NCBI RefSeq assembly: GCF_013407165.1
Contig: NZ_CP026994.1
Coordinates: 372,001-436,000, forward strand
Reading direction: 5' to 3'
DNA: 64,000 bases
From: Nitrosopumilus oxyclinae
GTDB lineage: Archaea > Thermoproteota > Nitrososphaeria > Nitrososphaerales > Nitrosopumilaceae
The notes beneath the pieces were generated by a model, which worked only from the letters and a program-made list of their open reading frames with translations, ran no database searches and was not told the origin of the DNA. The position numbers were made by a program, and so were the translations under genes. Positions within the stretch are counted from its first letter, which is position 1, and each line of letters starts with the position of its first letter. Shown piece by piece: positions 61,638-64,000 of this stretch.

Positions 61638-61805
61638 ATGTCAACATTAATGCAATACAAACATGAACCTGTTCAAAACCAGTCCATTTCTCTGGTTAAA
61701 CGTGAATCTGAAACTCCAATTTCATCTAGAATAACTGCAATGGATATGGTTGGTCTTACATGGATATTTAAAAAAGACGAAGACCTACTTGATGAATTTA
61801 GGTAA
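61638..61805 (+). CDS. 55-residue peptide sharing promoter with the 24050 gene
   Basis: Encodes MSTLMQYKHEPVQNQSISLV and ends with AMDMVGLTWIFKKDEDLLDE FR. The MVGLTW segment followed by charged residues resembles LLGLSW in the 23-residue peptide at 24050. Its TATA box is correctly placed for a leaderless message. Function unknown. Confidence 0.6.
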   Translation: MSTLMQYKHEPVQNQSISLVKRESETPISSRITAMDMVGLTWIFKKDEDLLDEFR

Positions 61806-61891
61806 TCTATACTATTTCTAAATACTATTTTTATAATATTCTAGATTTCTGTAGCCATTTTATCTCCAAATTAGCAGGCAAGTTCATTGAG

Positions 61892-61922
61892 ACAGTGTAA
61901 TATACGGTAAAAGCCACACTGT
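61892..61922 (+). promoter_or_regulatory. Inverted repeat straddling the CDGSH gene promoter
   Basis: ACAGTGT (61892) and ACACTGT (61916) are exact 7-bp inverted arms, 17 bases apart. The TAATATA box (61898-61904) overlaps the left arm and the start codon (61926) follows the right arm, so a bound protein could block initiation. Confidence 0.45.
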
Positions 61923-61925
61923 GAT

Positions 61926-62102
61926 ATGGTAAAAGTAACAATCAGTGCAAAAGAAAACGGTCCATTAATTGTAGAAACTGATGGAAAGAGATTATGTGCA
62001 TTATGCAGATGTACTGCATCTGAAAACAAACCAAATTGTGATGGCTCACATGCAAAATCTGGTTTCAAAGCAGAAGCATCAGAAATCAAAGTCTGTGATT
62101 AA
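61926..62102 (+). CDS. CDGSH iron-sulfur domain protein
   Basis: A 58-residue protein. CRCTASENKPNCDGSHAKSG fits the CDGSH motif C-x-C-x2-S-x3-P-x-C-D-G-S-H that holds a 2Fe-2S cluster with three Cys and one His. LIVETDGKRLCALCRC precedes it. Single CDGSH domain, mitoNEET type, soluble. Such proteins act in redox sensing or cluster transfer. Confidence 0.9.
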   Translation: MVKVTISAKENGPLIVETDGKRLCALCRCTASENKPNCDGSHAKSGFKAEASEIKVCD

Positions 62103-62185
62103 GTTTACAAGACCTTTTTTCTTATTTTCCGACTATCTACGTTCGTTTTTATCCTTAATTTGGGTACTTTTATTGATTAAATTAG

Positions 62186-62341
62186 ATGGTGAAAAAGGAA
62201 ATCACAAAAGAAAAATTTTGTATGAGCTGTAAATCAAAAAATAATCTACAAGCTAGCATTAATCTCCTCAGCGATCCCGCCTATCTTTGCAGTAAATGTA
62301 TTTCAGATTATGATACCTGGAAAAAGAAAAAAAGACTCTAG
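62186..62341 (+). CDS. 51-residue zinc-ribbon protein
   Basis: Encodes MVKKEITKEKFCMSCKSKNN, then a middle with YLCSKCISDYDTW and a Lys-rich end. Two CxxC pairs (CMSC, CSKC) 22 residues apart suggest one zinc site. Function unknown. Confidence 0.6.
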   Translation: MVKKEITKEKFCMSCKSKNNLQASINLLSDPAYLCSKCISDYDTWKKKKRL

Positions 62342-62414
62342 AGATGTAACACAAAATGCATTATCGAGCTGTAACAAAGATCATTCTTAATTCTTAGTTT
62401 GTTTTGAATGTATT

Positions 62415-62525
62415 ATGGCTTTTACTAGATGTGGCAAATGTGGGGAACTAAGATTTGATGGAAAAATTAATCTTTGTGCAAATTGTGGTCATAGAATCAC
62501 AAAGACTGCTAAGACATTTGAGTGA
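62415..62525 (+). CDS. 36-residue zinc-ribbon protein
   Basis: Encodes MAFTRCGKCGELRFDGKINL, then CANCGHRITKTAKTFE. Two CxxC knuckles (CGKC, CANC) in the RPB12/zinc-ribbon style. A TAATTCTTA box lies about 26 bases upstream. Function unknown. Confidence 0.6.
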   Translation: MAFTRCGKCGELRFDGKINLCANCGHRITKTAKTFE

Positions 62526-62536
62526 AATTAGAGATC

Positions 62537-62731
62537 TTAAACTTTTTCCTTGCAATCTTTCTTGTGTTTTCTTAGATCATCCGTAGTGTGAAATTCAGAA
62601 CCACATGCTCTGCATTTTTCCTTTTTCTTGTTATGTGCAATCTCTTTATGTTTTTTCAGTCTTTCAGGATACTTGAACCGTGATCCACATTTATCACATT
62701 TTAGTTTCCTTACACTTTCATCAAATACCAT
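62537..62731 (-). CDS. Two-finger C2H2 zinc-finger protein
   Basis: A 64-residue protein with a classical finger (CDKCGSRFKYPERLKKHKEI, then AH) and a second (CRACGSEFHTTDDLRKHKKD with a final Cys, C2HC). This is the eukaryote-like C2H2 spacing. ATG 62731 is used; a TTG at 62764 would add 11 residues. Likely DNA- or RNA-binding. Confidence 0.78.
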   Translation of the reverse strand: MVFDESVRKLKCDKCGSRFKYPERLKKHKEIAHNKKKEKCRACGSEFHTTDDLRKHKKDCKEKV

Positions 62732-62828
62732 ACTATGCTTGATATCTTCTAGTACTAAAACCAATTCTAACCTATGTACTAGTTAAATTCTGAAAAAATC
62801 ATTAAAGTCATGATGATTCTATCTTGCT

Positions 62829-63281
62829 ATGGATAGTGTTGTAGTTAGACCATCATCTGGAAAAGATATCCCGATGATCCTTGGATTGTTGTATGAACTA
62901 GGGCGTCCAAAACCCCAAAAAGACTCTGAGGTTGAAACATTTCGTAAACTAGTTACAAAATATGTGAAAGATTCAGACAAAACAATCCTTGTTGCCGAAC
63001 TTGATAGTGTGAGAATTATTGGTATGGTAAGTGTAGTGTATTTGTCAAGATTAAATCAATCAACATTGGAGATGTATATTCCAGAGTTAATTGTTCTTGA
63101 AAAATATCAAAATAATGGAACAGGCAAAAAACTAATCAATTATTGCATTACCCTTACAAAAGAGAAAAAATGTCATAGAATTAGATTGGAATCTGGAAAT
63201 CAACGCAAGGAATCTCATAAATTCTATGAACATTTAGGGTTTGAGCAATCTGCTCGTTCATTTACATTAAATCTAGATTAA
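62829..63281 (+). CDS. GNAT-family N-acetyltransferase
   Basis: A 150-residue acetyltransferase. The acetyl-CoA loop is LEKYQNNGTGKKLINYCITL (Q-x-x-G-x-G type), and the C-terminal NQRKESHKFYEHLGFEQSAR is typical. The substrate (amine, protein N-terminus or small molecule) is not readable. Confidence 0.88.
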   Translation: MDSVVVRPSSGKDIPMILGLLYELGRPKPQKDSEVETFRKLVTKYVKDSDKTILVAELDSVRIIGMVSVVYLSRLNQSTLEMYIPELIVLEKYQNNGTGKKLINYCITLTKEKKCHRIRLESGNQRKESHKFYEHLGFEQSARSFTLNLD

Positions 63282-63361
63282 TTCAAAAATAGTACAAGCC
63301 GCAGCAAGTCTGATTTAATTACATGCAAAGCTATAAAGACAAATTGAGATTGATGAATGTG

Positions 63362-64000
63362 ATGAAAAGTAAGTTAATTTTATTTTCAATAATTGTTCTA
63401 AGTTTAGTATCCTTTGGTATTGCTTCAGTAGGTATGTCAGATAATGCATTTGCTCAAACTGGAGTGAATGTAGGTGTTGAGACTGAAACCGAAGTAAAGA
63501 TTGGTGAAAAATCCGACGATGGTGAATCAAATGTATCCGTAGAGGGAAAAACAGAAACATCAGTAGAGGCAAAGGCCCAAACATCTTCAGAGACAAAGGC
63601 TGAAGAAAAATCATCAGAGGAAACATCTGAGACTAGTGCAAAGGCTGAATCTCAAGTACAGTTGGCAATCAAATCATCTTATCCTAAAGTTAAAGCCAGT
63701 TCTGAAAATTCATTTGCAGTTCAATCAAAACAAAAGTTGTATCAACCAGGTGAGATGATAAGAGTTGAAGGTTCTTTATTTTCTGGTTTAATGACACAAC
63801 TTGGCGCTTCTAACACAGTAAATGTCCAAATATTTGACAACAAAGGAATGATGGTTAAAGAAAGCACTGTCCAAATGAAAAGTGGTGGGGGCTTTGATGC
63901 TGAAGTATTGTTACCATCAAACTCTGTTAACGGTGAATACACAATAAAATCAAAAATTATTTCAGACTCTTCAGTACTTGGAACTCTTAGTGCAGAAACT
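63362..64000 (+). CDS. Secreted protein, N-terminal part (runs off the window)
   Basis: The frame is open to the right edge (213 codons visible). A signal peptide (LILFSIIVLSLVSFGIASVG, cleavage near AFAQ, residue 34) is followed by a Glu/Lys/Ser/Thr-rich low-complexity region (SETKAEEKSSEETSETSAKA). A beta domain then begins with KLYQPGEMIRVEGSL and DNKGMMVKESTVQM, a macroglobulin MG2-like pattern common in surface proteins of this phylum. ATG 63362 chosen by TATA spacing (CTATAAAG, 28 bases); ATG 63353 is in frame. Confidence 0.75.
   Translation, partial: MKSKLILFSIIVLSLVSFGIASVGMSDNAFAQTGVNVGVETETEVKIGEKSDDGESNVSVEGKTETSVEAKAQTSSETKAEEKSSEETSETSAKAESQVQLAIKSSYPKVKASSENSFAVQSKQKLYQPGEMIRVEGSLFSGLMTQLGASNTVNVQIFDNKGMMVKESTVQMKSGGGFDAEVLLPSNSVNGEYTIKSKIISDSSVLGTLSAET

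Overview
The window is AT-rich chromosomal DNA of an ammonia-oxidising archaeon of the Nitrososphaerota (Thaumarchaeota), most like Nitrosopumilus. This rests on archaeal versions of core genes (ribosomal proteins uL18-uS5-uL30-uL15-SecY, Rpo3/RNAP D, SBDS/Rrp4/Rrp41/Rrp42 exosome, Pcc1, both prefoldins, Nob1, Cbf5, EndA), an F420 ligase, a fused 2-oxoacid:ferredoxin oxidoreductase, tiny zinc-ribbon proteins, secreted proteins with an IPSWVKNNAGWW-type repeat, and many apparently leaderless genes with a TATA-like box about 26 nt before the start codon. Gene density is high, and no insertion sequence, integrase or CRISPR array was seen.

Layout. 0-6.4 kb: end of ATP-type PEP carboxykinase, secreted subtilase, superoxide dismutase, prefoldin alpha, FtsY with a long PTPE repeat tail, ornithine carbamoyltransferase. 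6.4-12.8 kb: end of the spc ribosomal operon running into SecY, adenylate kinase, an Oxa1/EMC3-like membrane protein, cytidylate kinase and Cbf5. 13.3-24 kb: intron-bearing tRNA-Ser, a release-factor-like GGQ protein, FAD oxidoreductase, 2-hydroxyacid dehydrogenase, KorAB, CofE and small proteins. 24-32.7 kb: an accessory stretch of secreted and membrane proteins, two overlapping winged-helix regulators, and an exported protein with an Hcp-like domain. 32.8-36.6 kb: two different leuCD pairs back to back. 36.6-49.6 kb: sugar nucleotidyltransferase, ribosomal proteins, Rpo3, exosome operon, XPF-type nuclease, Nob1, NAD kinase, rhodanese, Zfx-like ferredoxin, processive glycosyltransferase. 49.6-55.5 kb: coiled-coil protein, CPA2 antiporter, tRNA-Gly, uL16, EndA, orphan PLD-like protein. 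55.5-64 kb: cell-surface and repeat proteins, small zinc proteins, CDGSH protein, GNAT, and the start of another secreted protein.

How it fits together. Translation, RNA decay and protein export (SecY, FtsY, EMC3-like) are linked by operons. The tRNA-Ser intron is the kind of substrate EndA, also encoded here, cuts. KorAB, Zfx ferredoxin and CofE serve low-potential redox chemistry; LeuCD and ArgF serve amino-acid synthesis. The surface genes at 55.9-59.7 kb share a GTAAC-N3-GTTAC motif next to their promoters.

Most unusual: (1) an exported Hcp-fold protein with no type VI secretion genes nearby; (2) two tiny genes 37 kb apart sharing a 48-bp promoter block with identical spacing to the start codon; (3) a perfect 11-bp-arm operator abutting a 35-residue zinc-protein gene; (4) a five-gene operon of unknown membrane proteins (25.6-27.9 kb); (5) stop codons embedded in hairpins followed by T-tracts at six gene ends; (6) three protein repeat systems (PTPE, an 11-residue coiled coil, a 5-residue GYDKK/GFNKN repeat). 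Start codons were chosen by reading TATA-to-start spacing by eye and have not been tested.
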